In this document: positions 13,004 to 26,500 of the stretch, piece by piece
Layout: every line of letters begins with the position of its first letter
Numbering within the stretch: the first letter of the stretch is position 1
Origin: Branchiostoma floridae
Lineage: Eukaryota > Chordata > Leptocardii > Amphioxiformes > Branchiostomatidae
Assembly (NCBI RefSeq): GCF_000003815.2
Contig: NC_049989.1
Span: 6,132,966 to 6,186,254 of the forward strand
Direction of reading: 5' to 3'
DNA length: 53,289 nt
Translations under genes and position numbers: made by a program
Notes under the pieces: generated by a model
Databases searched by the model: none
Told to the model about the DNA's origin: nothing
What the model saw: only the letters and a program-made list of their open reading frames with translations

Positions 13004-13235
13004 GAATGATGCAGCTGCCCGCGACGCGCCGAATTGAGGCTTCAAATCTCATCTTGCATTAACATTTGAATCTTGAAATGCACTGCAAGAGATAGATCTG
13101 CTTGTCAGGATCACACTGACACCTTTGATCGCCTCATCTGATCGGTTGGGACTGTTATATTGAATTTTTCTGTGACCATGTGTTATGCCTCAAAATGGCG
13201 CGTCATGTGGATTGCCTGACACGGATTTGAGAAAG
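12986..13235 (+). promoter_or_regulatory. Probable promoter and 5' untranslated exon of the transposase gene
   Basis: AAAATGGCGGC, a YY1-type element common at TATA-less start sites, lies at the inner edge of the left terminal repeat. Downstream, a splice donor (AAAG then GTACTAA) occurs at 13235/13236, and the first coding exon begins directly after an acceptor (TTTTTAG then ATGGCG). A leader exon from about 13000 to 13235 spliced to 14595 is a reasonable model. The leader holds a 13-codon upstream reading frame starting at 12995. Expression evidence would be needed to confirm it. Confidence 0.4.
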
Positions 13236-13674
13236 GTACTAACGTTAGTAGTAAGTCTGTGTCTGACCTGCATGTCTTTGCTGCTCTCTTTACTGTCTGT
13301 CAATGTTTTGTTTGTTCCACTGAAAAAAGGGTCTGTAATTTGTAAAGCTGATAAGCCATTATGTCTCGTGGTGTAGTCGAATAATTTCATAATAGTTTTT
13401 TAATACCATCAATCCATATCATTCATGATTCAAACCATTTTCTCCCAAAAAATTCCACTACCATCAGAGTTTAAGTTAGCAGGTCTGTAGTTTCTCTTAG
13501 ACTGAACTTCTCAATTTATGGCACATCTTTGCTCAATTTTCAGCTGCTTTATTATGGCAAAAAAGTATGCATTCATGCATCCAATGTTAATTATCATATG
13601 ATCAAATTAACCTGGCCTTGCTAAAGTAGGTTGAATCCATTGAAGGAAAAGCATATTTCAATCACGTTTCCACT

Positions 13675-13900
13675 TTGCCTAATCACCACACAACTCCTTT
13701 CTTGTGGTTAGGATTTGGTGCTCTCACCGCCAAGGCCCGTGGTGTGGGAACCAGTGAAACAACCAGAGGGGCGAGTAGAACAGAAAGAAACATGCCGCCA
13801 CCCGGGGTCGAACAGATCACAGATCGCAGATCACTAACCGAACGTGCAAACCGGTTTTCCAAGGCTTAAGCCGTTAGGCGTCTTCGGTTTAGCAGTCCTT
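13675..13900 (-). repeat. Possible tRNA-derived SINE fragment
   Basis: On the minus strand, TTCGACCCCGGGTGGC resembles a tRNA box-B/T-arm segment, preceded by GTTCGGTTAGTGATCTGC. The unit lies between the transposon's left end and the transposase gene. The match is weak and the ends are not defined. Confidence 0.3.
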
Positions 13901-14594
13901 GAACACAACATTTACCGTTACACACCTACAACAAAATAAGTGTCTACTCGCAAATAGAAAAATTGTCTGTTGGGGTAGATGACAAGTGGTATTAGTCCAT
14001 CCTGACATTCAACTTGTGTTATTATAATAAGAAATGTGCAGGGTCAGCTTCTACAAGGAGACTTGTATTGCTTACACTGTACTGCTTATATTGTACACTT
14101 TTGCCTGACCGCACCAGTAATCAGAACCTTCAATTGGATTGAATCAAATCACAGTTTATTTAGCAATTTTCTGTCTTGGGAATAAATCAATCTTCTATAC
14201 CACAGGTTAGGCTACAAGAAGAAGATTCATCATCATCATCATCCACTGTATTTGCTGAAACATCCTGCTGCTGAATTCAGTCTTCTTCATTTCCTCCACT
14301 GCATCTTGCATCCTGCAAGCTCCCTTACCCTCTCAGAATTCTGTGCTTCAGGTCTACTTTCAGCCGCTGAGCAAGTTGATGCAGTGTCTTCCTTTGCGTG
14401 CCTTGTCTCTGCTTGAGCCTAATTTTGAGAATTCTAGGACTTTCTGTGCAGGTGTGTCTTGTGGCAGTATAAGGATGTGTTCAAACATAGACCCACCTAA
14501 GTTGCTCAACTTTGCAGATTCTGTATACTACTAGTAGTATAAAGAAGAAAATTGATGGACAATATCAATGTGTTATCTTGTCTTAAATTTTTAG

Positions 14595-17500
14595 ATGGCG
14601 AAAGTCAAAAAGGACATTAGGAATTTTCGTGGGAGGACCCCCTTTGTGAAGAAGACTTCAGTTAACTCAGCAGATGGCAGGACAACTGTGAGTCGCATTC
14701 CCTTGCTAGGTACCCAGCCTGAAGCACAAGATTCACAAGCCAGCACATCAGCCACTGCCGAGCTTCCTGTTATACCTGTACCAGCTGCAGACCCAGAGCC
14801 TACCCTGCCACAAACACAGACAGCATACTGTAAACAAAAAACCCGTGAACTAGAATCCTGGAACAAAGTAAGGGATCTTGTGTATCAAACCAGCGTGGAG
14901 CTGGCTTCACCAATCTCCTTTATCTGCACCACATGTCGAACGGTCGAGGAGAGTCTGATTTTCAGGTGCAAGGAATGTGGTCCTGTGGCTATGTTCTGCA
15001 TAGAGTGTCTGAGGGAGCAACATAAAGACCATAAGTCCTTCCATGTTCCAGACAAGTGGGAGGTTTGTGGTTATTCAACTACATTAGTTGACAGTGCTGT
15101 AAATGCAGAAACTTTCGTGGTGATTTTTCTTCGCGGTCTTTGCAGTGGCCACTTAACCATGAACACGGCACCCCCTTCTCACTACATGTGTCACTGTGTA
15201 CTATACAGTATTACAATAATGAAATCTTTGAGATGCTCACTATGGTGAAGACACGACTACTCACACAAGTAACACAACACAATTTGAGTTCGCATTCATT
15301 CATTTCTCCATACAACGTACTGTATGTATAACACTATGTATATCGGTGCAGAGTAGATATGATTGTTTGGGGTCTCAATTTGAGGATGAGTACCCTCAAG
15401 TTAGAGGCCGTCTCTTCCAGCAAATACATATGAAGCAGAAAAGCCGTGTAGGGAATGAAGGGTATCCCTCTAGCTTTAAGAACAACCGACTTTCAGTTTC
15501 TCACACTCTGTACTTTTCATAATTTTTGGGGTAGAAAGTTTTGTCAAAATTTGGAATTTTGACGTGGAATTAAGACCATCACCTTAATTTAGTCTGAAAA
15601 TGACTGGTATTGTCGGAAAGAGAATATCCCTATGTTTAATCAAGCCAAAAAAGCCAAAAATAAATCACGTGGCATAATCTGCAGCACTTTGGGCTCAGGC
15701 CCAAGAGGTCCCGAGTTTAAAATTGCGAAATTAAATCCCTGCAAACTTAAATGCATTTACAGTATTGGCTGTGTTTGGGCTGTGTTCATTTTAAAACAAG
15801 TTTTCAGATGCTACTGGTTTCCTAAAGTACATTAACTATAAGATGTTCCCAAGGTTCAGAATACCTGGTTGCCTAGTTTTGTTTTGCCTATATTGTAAAT
15901 GCATTTAAGTTCGCGGGGACTTAATTTTGCAGTACTGTACTTAGTCACATACTGTAATGGAAAACCTGGACAGGTTGCTCGGCAAGGGTGCTACAAACAG
16001 ACAGAACAGTCCATTTGTGACCTTTGCAGTGCTGGCATAATCAACTGTCACTGATCTAACCATATCTGCCCTCTGGATATGGTACTCCTTTTCCACCATC
16101 GTTTGATACATTAGAGAAATGAATGAATTTGAACTAAAAAAATGTATTGTACGTACTAGTATTCTTGCGTCTTCACCATGGCAAGTACCTCAAACATTTC
16201 GTTATCATACCATGACGATTTATAGTACGTGCATGTAGCAAGACGCCATAGGCAGAGCAAGTAGAAGACAGGAGGAAAATTTTTGCGGTGGTTTTGAGTT
16301 CGTGGCCACAGCGAAAACTGCGAACATAAAGCCACCATGAAAGTTTCTGCATTTACAGTGTTTAGTTTTGCGTGTGTCAAGCTCATGTAGTGCATGAGTT
16401 TGAAACTAAGTAATATTTTAGATTGATATGTATGGAAAACAACACAGGGTATTCCGTTTTGCCCTGTGTACGCCATGAGGGCATTCTGACTCGGGGTGGG
16501 CGAATGGGTGTGGGTTTTGGGGGGACGGAGGGCGGTACGGAATACCCTGTGTTGTGTTATCTATATCATGCAAATCTGTGGAAACTCAACTTTATCACAC
16601 AAAAAAAGAGCAAAATATATGACATCGATACACATAACAACAACTATTTGTCAATTTGAACAAAAGAACGTACTGCAAGTCTGTCAGTTTAGCTCGAGAA
16701 TACACGCAAGCGAGTTAGAATCATTCAAACCTAACTATGGAGCCCTGGGCCTTACCGTAAAGTACAGACCGGTCGGAACACCACTTTAGAGCATAAATTG
16801 GCCAGTGTATGATTTAAATGTATCTATCTGAAACTGAAGATGTTGTACTTGAAGCAACCTGAACTGTCCACTGTCACCTTGCTTAGGGCTGAGGTTGCCC
16901 TCTGGACACTCTGACTATAAATAGTATAGATATTATTTTGGACCCCGTGCACCATTTTTGTCAGAAAAATTGACTTTTAGTTTACTTACAATGTTGGTTT
17001 GCTTTCTTAAATCTAAAACCTCAGTTACATACTACTAGTAATATACAGTATAATTTTCCCATTGACACAATCATGTCCGTAGTGACCACATGACCAGATA
17101 TCAGCAGTTTTTTGTGATCTTCTTTAGCAGTTTTGATCATGTTTTTTTTGTGTGCATATTTTGTTTATTGACCTCATGCTTAAAGTCATTTTACATCCTA
17201 TATTTTAACGTTCATGAAAAAGTATCTTTCATATCGCAGGGTACCTTCTTCCGTCCCTATCATCTGAGCCATACCCTGCATCTGCCCCATCATGCTGACT
17301 GTCCAACAAGGTACTGCAAGTCAGTCAAGGTGTTTGATCCTGCAGGTAAGCAACGCTCAAAGCAATGCTCAACTCCCTGAATGTAGTTTTCATACTGTAT
17401 TGTATACAGTACAACTGGAACCTTCCAAGTTCCATTGTCTTTTCAACACCTTGCCATTCTAGCTATGAGCTATCAGCTGTATTCAAATGAGCTTGTATTC

Positions 17501-20500
17501 AATGGGTGGTGCCCTAAGTTGTACCCACCCTAATTTTTGCTGATCTTATTATATACATATATAAGTGCACCTTGCTTGTTGCCATTATACTGATTGGAAA
17601 GGTAAATAAACCAAGTCAATGCAGACAATTGTTTTTTTCATTCAAAATAATGTTGTTTTTTTCAATAATAATGTTGCTAGTACCAAATCCCTGCTGTCAC
17701 CGGTCACTACATATTGGCGACTCATTTCCCTAAATATACAAACTCTACCAAGCAGTCACACAACTGACATGCACATAAAGCTCCATAAAACACTACTGAA
17801 TTATGCCTGATGTTCATCAGTGACTAAGATACACATGTCACAAGTATAAAATTCCCATCATCAATCATTAAGCGATTTTGCAATTTTTGCTTATATTATG
17901 CAAATCAGTTCCTCATTTGCATATTTGGTATCTGCTTATATTCCATCAACCATAATTTACATGTATTACATTTAGTCCAGTTATGAAATCAATGAAATTC
18001 TGCAATTTTCACATTAATTATGCAAATTAAGTCCTCCTTTGCATAACATGTATATCAATGTGAACATCTTTGCCTGAGCTACCCTCATGCGTAAAATGAT
18101 GTCAATCTATCATTCTTTTCTGCAGTTATCCTCTTTGGAATGTCTTGACAAAAATGCCCCTGCAGTTCCAAGAATAAATGTTAGGAGGCTGAAACTTGCC
18201 CCACTTTGTCATGATGCTGAAAGTACCCAAATGACCATATCACATCCGGGACAAGAGATACATTGAAAAAACTGCTATTATATTACATTCTCATTAAGTA
18301 TGCAAATGTGCTCCTGTTTTGCATAATTAGTATTTCATTTTTGCACAACATTGTCTAAGGTACCTACATATTAAAAATCATGGAAATCCGTTGTTCCCTT
18401 CTTGAGTTATCGTCTTCAGAAGTTCTTGACAAAATACCCCTGCTATCCTTAAACTAGCCGCTAGGGGGCTCAAACTTACGTCACTTATTCCTGAGCACAA
18501 GAGCTATGTAACACCCAAAAATTGTGACCATAGCTTGTTCAGAACAAAGCGGAAGTTGCGCTGCAGTACCAAGGGAAGCCGCTAGGGGGCCCAAAATCTA
18601 ACAATCACCAGCTTTCATCTTGACTACCAACACACTAAGTATGAAACCAATCCATCCAGCCGTTCTTGAGTTATCTTGTTCACAGACAGACAAACGCAGG
18701 GTAAAATATAACATCCATGACATTTCATGGAGGCAAATATGATTTTCAAATGTTTGTAGAGTAGAAACTGACAATAGAAGAGCAACATTAACATCACCAC
18801 CATTTTTGCCGTGAAGGTGACAGTCGAGAGAAAGCTCCAAAGATTTGTTACACTCTAATCAAGTCATACTGTGTATGAAAATGAAACTACATGGAAAGAT
18901 GTCATGGATGATTCCAGATAATCAGAGTTTTCTTCATGTTGGCGGTGTCATTTTTTCGTAATGATTTGGCTAGGTGGGCCAAATGCATTCAGCCCATTTC
19001 CTATGAAAACATCAGCTGGATTGTGCTAGATACAGCCCTCCTCACATGAGACGACAAATACACACAGTCACAAATTTACTGTCAAAAGAAAGCTGAAATA
19101 TTGTAAAATTTAATTTTTATTTCAGAATCTGTGTATTTAGCTTATCTCTAACTTTTAAGAGTGCTAAAATTTAAGTTCATCTCTGACATTTAAGAGTGCA
19201 AAATTTACAAAAACTGAAAAACACTTGTTTAGGTGGGGACTAGGTAGGTTATGCACTGTTAAATTAATTTAGTTGGGAAAATGCAAATTGTCTTTCCTGG
19301 TTTAGGTTGCTTTTTTGTACATCCAATTTGTTTTGTTATGTCTTTTTTCAAAACTGAATAAAGATTATATTAAAAAAAAAGAGTGCAAAATTTATAAAAG
19401 TGTACCAGTTTGCAGCACATAATGTCTAGATCTAGCGTAGCACAAGCTATAAAAAATCCCAGGCATGGTCATTTTTACTTGCAAGAAATCTGATGTAGTT
19501 TGAATTTAAATGACATACTACTATGCCATTTGTAACTGCAGCAAGGATATCCTTACATTATATCAGTTAAAGAACCCTTTGATTAAATCATTTACCATAG
19601 TAATGAGACTATATATATATATATATATATACATATGTATATATGTATACATGTGCATACTCCTTGGAGAAATATCAGTACAGGATGTCATGTGCTTCCC
19701 CGATAGGCAATTTCCACCATCCATCTCTTCTGGGATAATCAAGCCATATGGAGTTGACCAATTTCAACTATGTTTCCTTTTCTGATAACTAAAAGACTCT
19801 TCCATCTTTAGGTCGCCTTCAGTATTTTGAGGTAGCCTTCTGTGACTGTGAGCAGATCAGCTGCACCCTCCTCAGATATGGCTTGTGGGGGTCTACAGTA
19901 TCAGATCCACAAACTGCCTTTGCCACCTCCCTGCTGGAGTGGTTAGTCATGTTCACCTTAGAGGCACAGGTCTCTGTTGAGGCATTCTGTAAGGCCGTCC
20001 GCTACAAGAACAACCTTTCACTCAGTGAGGTAAGGGAAATGCACAATTGTTTGTCATTTCTGAGGATTCCTAGCAACTATCTCTTCATTCAAAACGGTAG
20101 CAATAAAACTAGTTTTTTTTTGTAGGATGCATGTTTTGTTGCTTTTAAGTAAGGCCATGTTGATTTGATTATATGGATCACATCCTTTGGGAACCCCAAA
20201 CTGATGCAAGCATGTTAATGAAAAAAAAGTTGAAATGCAATTTGTCTTCAGTATGCAATCTTATGGAAAGTGGGGGTCACAGTTATGGATACTTTTTGGG
20301 CTGTAGTTTTCTTCCATAGTCTCTTCGACACCGAAATTCAAAACAATTGGAGCTTGGAATTTTGGTGGTGCAATATGCTGCACCTGCTTTGTAAATCATT
20401 CTGCCTTTGAACTTTCCACTCTAATTGAACTGACCTTCAGTTGTTGTTGTCTTTTTCTTGTCCTACAGACGAACACACTTTACAGGTCCCTTATTGGCCA

Positions 20501-23500
20501 ATCAATTGCTGAGTTTCGACACTTCATGTATAGAGTAAGGACCATGAAAGATTTGTGTCCATTGCTAGATGATGGGACAACCTGCCCGGCATGTCCAAAG
20601 GTACCTGGAATATTGAATTTCTTCTTCCTATTTTGAGTCCAGATGTCTTAAGTGATGAAACATCCCACCATGAAACCTGTGATAAATGACGAATATTAGA
20701 TATTTTTGCCATAGCAATTGGGCAGAATGTTTGCCTTGCATTTGGTAGGTTGATCTTGAGTTTCATCCCTGGCCAAGTCATTTAGCCTCTAACCAGGCTG
20801 CCTACGGGGTACGGCTTGTAGAATTTGGTAAAAAACTAACTATTAGCCCGGGGAGTATAACATGTCGCCAGCGTAGTCAGTCTAGTAGAGACTAAAGTCA
20901 TAGCAACAAGTTTGAAAATGGTACATACTGCTTTCTCTGCTTAGGGCTAAACTTTTGCGAAAGACCTTAAACACACCACTACCATATGCATGAAAAGAAG
21001 TCCCTTGTTGTAGTGATTGCTCTTTTGCACACAGAGGTGCCAAACCATACAGGTTGTTTTTTTTTGCCTTTTGTTTATAAACATATAATTTCTAAATACA
21101 TTGCAATTTCCTTCAGAAGGACGGCACTCAAATAATTGCCCTGGATGGTAACTTTGGATTGGTGAGGAAACAGAGCTCTGGAACCAGCTCTGGACCGCCA
21201 TTGCATGGGACAACACTTTTCATGGAGGATGATCGTGTGCAAGACTTTGTTGAGAAGTACAAGAAGAAAGACGATGGCAAACAAGTTGAGGAACTGGTAT
21301 CAGAATTTGTTTTACATGCTTACTTTTCTATATCTCACATTGAAAGACCCTGCCTCAACATGCAATAATCCTCTGGTACACATATGGTGTTGGGTAATAA
21401 TAGCTTTAAAAGCATTGGGACATATTGGAAGGAGAAATAGAGAGGTTAAACTTCAACTTACAAGGAACATAGCCTGAAAAACAACAGTGACGATCTCCTC
21501 TCACTGCCATCTCATGTTTGTATCCTGTATTATTTATCTGTTCATACAAACTTTAGTTATCACTCACTTTTACCTTCACAAAAATTATATGGCACATATA
21601 TGCTAATAGAAAATTATGGAAGTACACATTATTCAAAATCACTGGCTTTATGGTATATCCAAAGACTGTCTGGTCAATGCATCCTACATTGTACTGTAGC
21701 CTCTACTAGCCTGTGACAATGTATGAGGCATTATGTCATCAAAGTTTAGCACAATTTTCTGAGAATAGATATGCATATGATGGGCGTATTGGGCTTTTTT
21801 ACCCATAATATTTTCTTTCCCTCTAGGATTGCAGCAACTTCAGAGCAGGCAGCATCATACGCTCACAGGGAAAGCAGAAAAAGCTTGATGTTTCTGGGGT
21901 GTTTGGAAGTGTATGCCGCCATGAGATTCCTAGATGTTTTCTAAACATGATACACGGAGAACGGTGAGTTTTGTTACATTTTTGTTCTTATCTTAGTCTA
22001 GTCAAAAACTTAAGTTAGTCAATTACCTTTGAAAAATGTGTTGAGTGCAATTCCATAGCAGTGATAGCACTGTCCACCCAAAGTAACAGTCAGGCCATCA
22101 TGTACATTGTAGCCACTCTCTTTCTACTTAAATTGTTATTTGTAATTGTCCCTCTGTTGTTAAAATTGTAGAAGTAGCATACATTTATAATTGGTATTTT
22201 CATTGTCATAATGTCTGAATAAAGTCTGACTCAGTCGTGCTTACTGACCTATATGTTGCCATTGCCTGTAGGTTTGCATACCCAGTATGCCTTATAGAAG
22301 AGCTGCTGGCAGATGTGGCAGGACGTAACATCAAGCTTAAAGTGATCTATGACATCGCATGCAAACTTCACTCCCATCTCAAGGTACATACTCATGGTAA
22401 CACCATTGAAAGGATTAATCTTGGTCACTCATGTATCTTTTCATAATTTTTATGCTTCAATGGCTCAAGGTAGCTTTTCTGTATACCTTCATTGGTGCAG
22501 GTAATACAAGTATTCCAGATTAGGTACACCAGACAAACCTTACCTTTACCATGATGCTACTTTTACTGTGATACATGTTTAGCTGCATGATATTGCTGTG
22601 TTTCAGACAGCTTATATTGTGTGATTTCTTCCTGTCATTTTTAGGTATTTTATCAGTGAACTTTATCCCACTCCATCCCATCCTGTTGTTACATGAAGAC
22701 ATGTACATTTTTGCATGCTTTAGACAAAATGATGCAATTCAGTTTCTTCTAGTTTTTATCTATGGCTGTTACAAGCTAGTCTTTTCCTTTGTTCATCTCA
22801 GTGTAATGTTCCTGGGTAAATATGTAGACATAAGATCAAATTATTGTATCTCCATTCTTTGCGTAGAGCTTGGGATGTCAATATTGTGTTGCCTGATGTG
22901 TGTACCATGAATTATGAGTGTTCATGGAGTATTCCATACATGTATTTGTAACTTATAATGTGTTTCCTCCATAGAAAACACGCCAGAATGACCTACTGGG
23001 TAAGGTGACACTTGCACTGGATGTTTTCCATTCCTACGGCCATAAGACATCATGCCAGGTAAAGTTCATCTTATTGCACAAACTCCATAATGGATAATTT
23101 ATCTAACATTCAATATGCCAATTGTGTATTTGACAGGCAGGGCTATTAATTTTGCAATAAACTGTTATATTCTTCTTTCACCTTTCTTTATTCACAGCTG
23201 AATTACAGCACAAGAAGGCTGCCTGGGTTCGGACTTACTGATGGAGAGGCAGTAGAGCGGATGTGGGCCTTCCTTAGACGCTTCTCCAGGATTACCAAAG
23301 AAATGACTCCAACACGCCGTTTAGACTTGCTGACAGATGGGCTGTTACATTATTCGCGCCGGAAGACACTTGATATTGGTAATAGTCTGACTTTCCCATC
23401 TGCTGTAATATCCCGAGCTGTTAGTTGCCTTCAGTCTGTTTCATTGCTTATGATTTATCTAAACTACTGTTTCTATTGGTCAACATTTTAGAAGTCGCCC

Positions 23501-26500
23501 TTGTCAAGAAGAAGCAAAGTGCAGAAAAGGCTGGCTGTGTCGCCAAAGAAGGGCTAGATGCAGTCATGGCTGACGCAAATGGTAGGTGTTTTGCTTTCTG
23601 TCATTGGTTTCTGCTATTTTTGCTATGCTGACAATTCTAGAAACAAATGCTGGTACATGCATTTATAATGTTCTTTGCAGGCATAGTTATCCCATGAATT
23701 TATTTGTGATCTGTATAATTATGCTTATAACATACATCTAATTCTTGACTGTTTTCAATTACACATGAAGTAGTTTGGGTAGAACATCTCACTTGTAATT
23801 ATGTACGTCTTATATTTTCACGTAACAACTTCCTCAGTGTCAATGGATGACATCAAGTCATGGGCTCAGAGAGAAAAGGATGTCATCAATACTGAAAAGC
23901 AGTCCACCTGTAAGTGTTTTTCTCTGATAAAGATATTAATTCTAAAAACTGACTACATACACGTACATTTGTACTTCTATAAAAGGCCCTTTCAATTCTT
24001 TTTCTTTGTAATCTATCAAAGACATCAACCTTTTATTCTATACTCCTTGAATTTAGTAAACGATAACCACCTCTCCTGCAACAGGTCCTTCATGGAATTT
24101 AACAGCACTTGTATCTCAGTGTAAAGCTGCCAGTACTATTAATTTCTTCAATTCTTACAAATGGTATAAGTCAAATCGTCTTATTGAATTGAAGCATTGC
24201 CATGTTTTAATGACATGATATATGTATATATATGTGTGCATTGAAGATTGCTTATTTATACAATATTTAATGAAGTTGCAAATTGTAAATCATGGCAATG
24301 AATTATTTTTATGCTTTGTTTCATCACTTGATATTCGTGCTATTAGTTGTTACCAGTGATTGTTCTCATAAAAAACAGCATACATATGCTTAGTCACCTT
24401 TTCATCATGTTATGTAGCAAAAGAAGACAAGTGGAAAACTTTGTATGTGACAAAGTTGCTTCAGTTAAAGACAGTGCGGTGAGCATCTCTATTCCATCTT
24501 TGTCATTGGCTATTTAATTCAATTTCTTACATTGTTAAGATGCACTCTGAATTGTTTCTCAGTCTGATATGCATGCCAGCAGTTGTTGTTTTCTATATCA
24601 TAATACAAATACCATCACTACCTGATCCTGTTAATGATGCATAGAAGAATGCCCTGTACTTTCATCAACTTGATCTGTTTAATTCATACCAGAAATGAAC
24701 TGTATGGACACCCATATAACTGTTCCTTAAAATGTATTTATTTTTAGGGAACAGATACTTTCAATGGGGGAGGAGAGTAGCGATGTGGACGTATACCAGT
24801 CTTCATTTTTGAAGTATGTATTAATTTTCACTTTCTTATAGTTCTCGCTTAGTCCTTGGAAAAAAATGTTTTGTGTGTTTCCTGATACGCAACTGGCCCT
24901 AGAAAAAACTGCCGACCCTAGCCTTGATATTGGGTCGGCCACTGGCAGTGAGCATAATGTTTTTTTCTTCTGATACCTGAGCCTGCTTCCAAAAAAGACA
25001 AGTTAATCGTACCTACATACTGAAACAGGAAACACAACACTTTTTTCCTTGGCCTTAGTTATAGTTAGAATACAAGGACCCCATGTTCTACAGAATTCAT
25101 TGGAGTAATTATCATGTAATGCAAATTTTAGACATTGGTTACATACTTTATGCCTATACACAATGTATGCCTTTCTAAATGACATGTCTTTACACATGGA
25201 ATTGGAATGCTGGATGATTTATGATTTCACTGATGCTTTATGCAGGAAAGTAGACGTCCTTTTTTTAATATACAGTAGATGCCGTTTAATTATCCCCACT
25301 TGCCATCATTTTTGTGCAATTATCCGGATGGTACAATAATGCAGCGTTATCCAGCTGGACCGCGTTGGATTGTGTGGTTATCTGTTGTGCAAGTAATTGG
25401 CTTCTACTGTATCTAGACATGTTGGCTAGTTACTAGGCCATTTTGATTTGATTAGATGTATGACATCGATGACATGTACGTGCCTCAATTTTCATCCGTT
25501 TAAAAAAAAACTTTTTCAACCATACTGTAAATCGTAGCTGCTAATAAGTAAATATTAAAATGGCAAAAGAATAATGCTGGTAAATGGATACTAATGTTTT
25601 AGAATGCCAAAGTCAAAGAAGATGGTAGAAATCAAAAATGAATAATCTATTTTTTGATATACCATACTCTGTGTTTTTCTCTGTCTAGTAATTTGTTAAG
25701 CCTTCATGACCACTCAGTTTTTGTGATAAAGCTAACTTTCTTTCCAAACTTCTTTTTCATTTTCTCTAGGCTGGACCAGCAACTGAGTGAACTTGAGCGA
25801 ACGCACCGCATATCTGCACGTTGGTCAACATCCAGCCACCAATTTGTTGCAACAATGAAAGAGGTTGACTTGGCAGTTAGGTCCGCCCTTTTATCCCGTA
25901 TGCGTGGCCTTTCGTATGAGCGGTGCTTTTTAACTTCCCTCAAGAGGAAGTATCCTGGTGAGTAGTTTAACACCAGTTAAATGTTGTAACTTGAACAGTT
26001 TTTCTTGTACTTCAAACATCACATACTATACACATGATTATAGTGATTATATAGAGATGATACAGCCTTAAGTGCTACTGTCTTAGGATTAGAGATTGTC
26101 TTCTTCAATACTGAATGGCAGGGGTCATAGCAGCTATCAGCAGACACGTCTGGTGGTGAAGATGGCAGTGGTCTGTTGTTGGTGCACCTATAAGGAAGGA
26201 TCAGGAGGTAGCCTTGTGGCTCCTACCTGACCACCGTGTATAATACTTCTTGACTATGACAAAGAAATACAGAATTAAGACAATTTATTCTGATCAGAAA
26301 CTCAGATTTCAGTTAAGATGTTAATACAGTCCCATGTCTTCCAATATGCAGATGGCCAAGCAATTTCGCTGAAGTTGGCAAGACAACTAACGACAACAAA
26401 CACAAAGCTCCAAAAGACCGTAGATGAGTACAACGCAGTGGCAACGCAGTGGGAGCCAAAACATCCCAATTTTCCAGTGTCCATCCAGTTTCGGGAGGCA

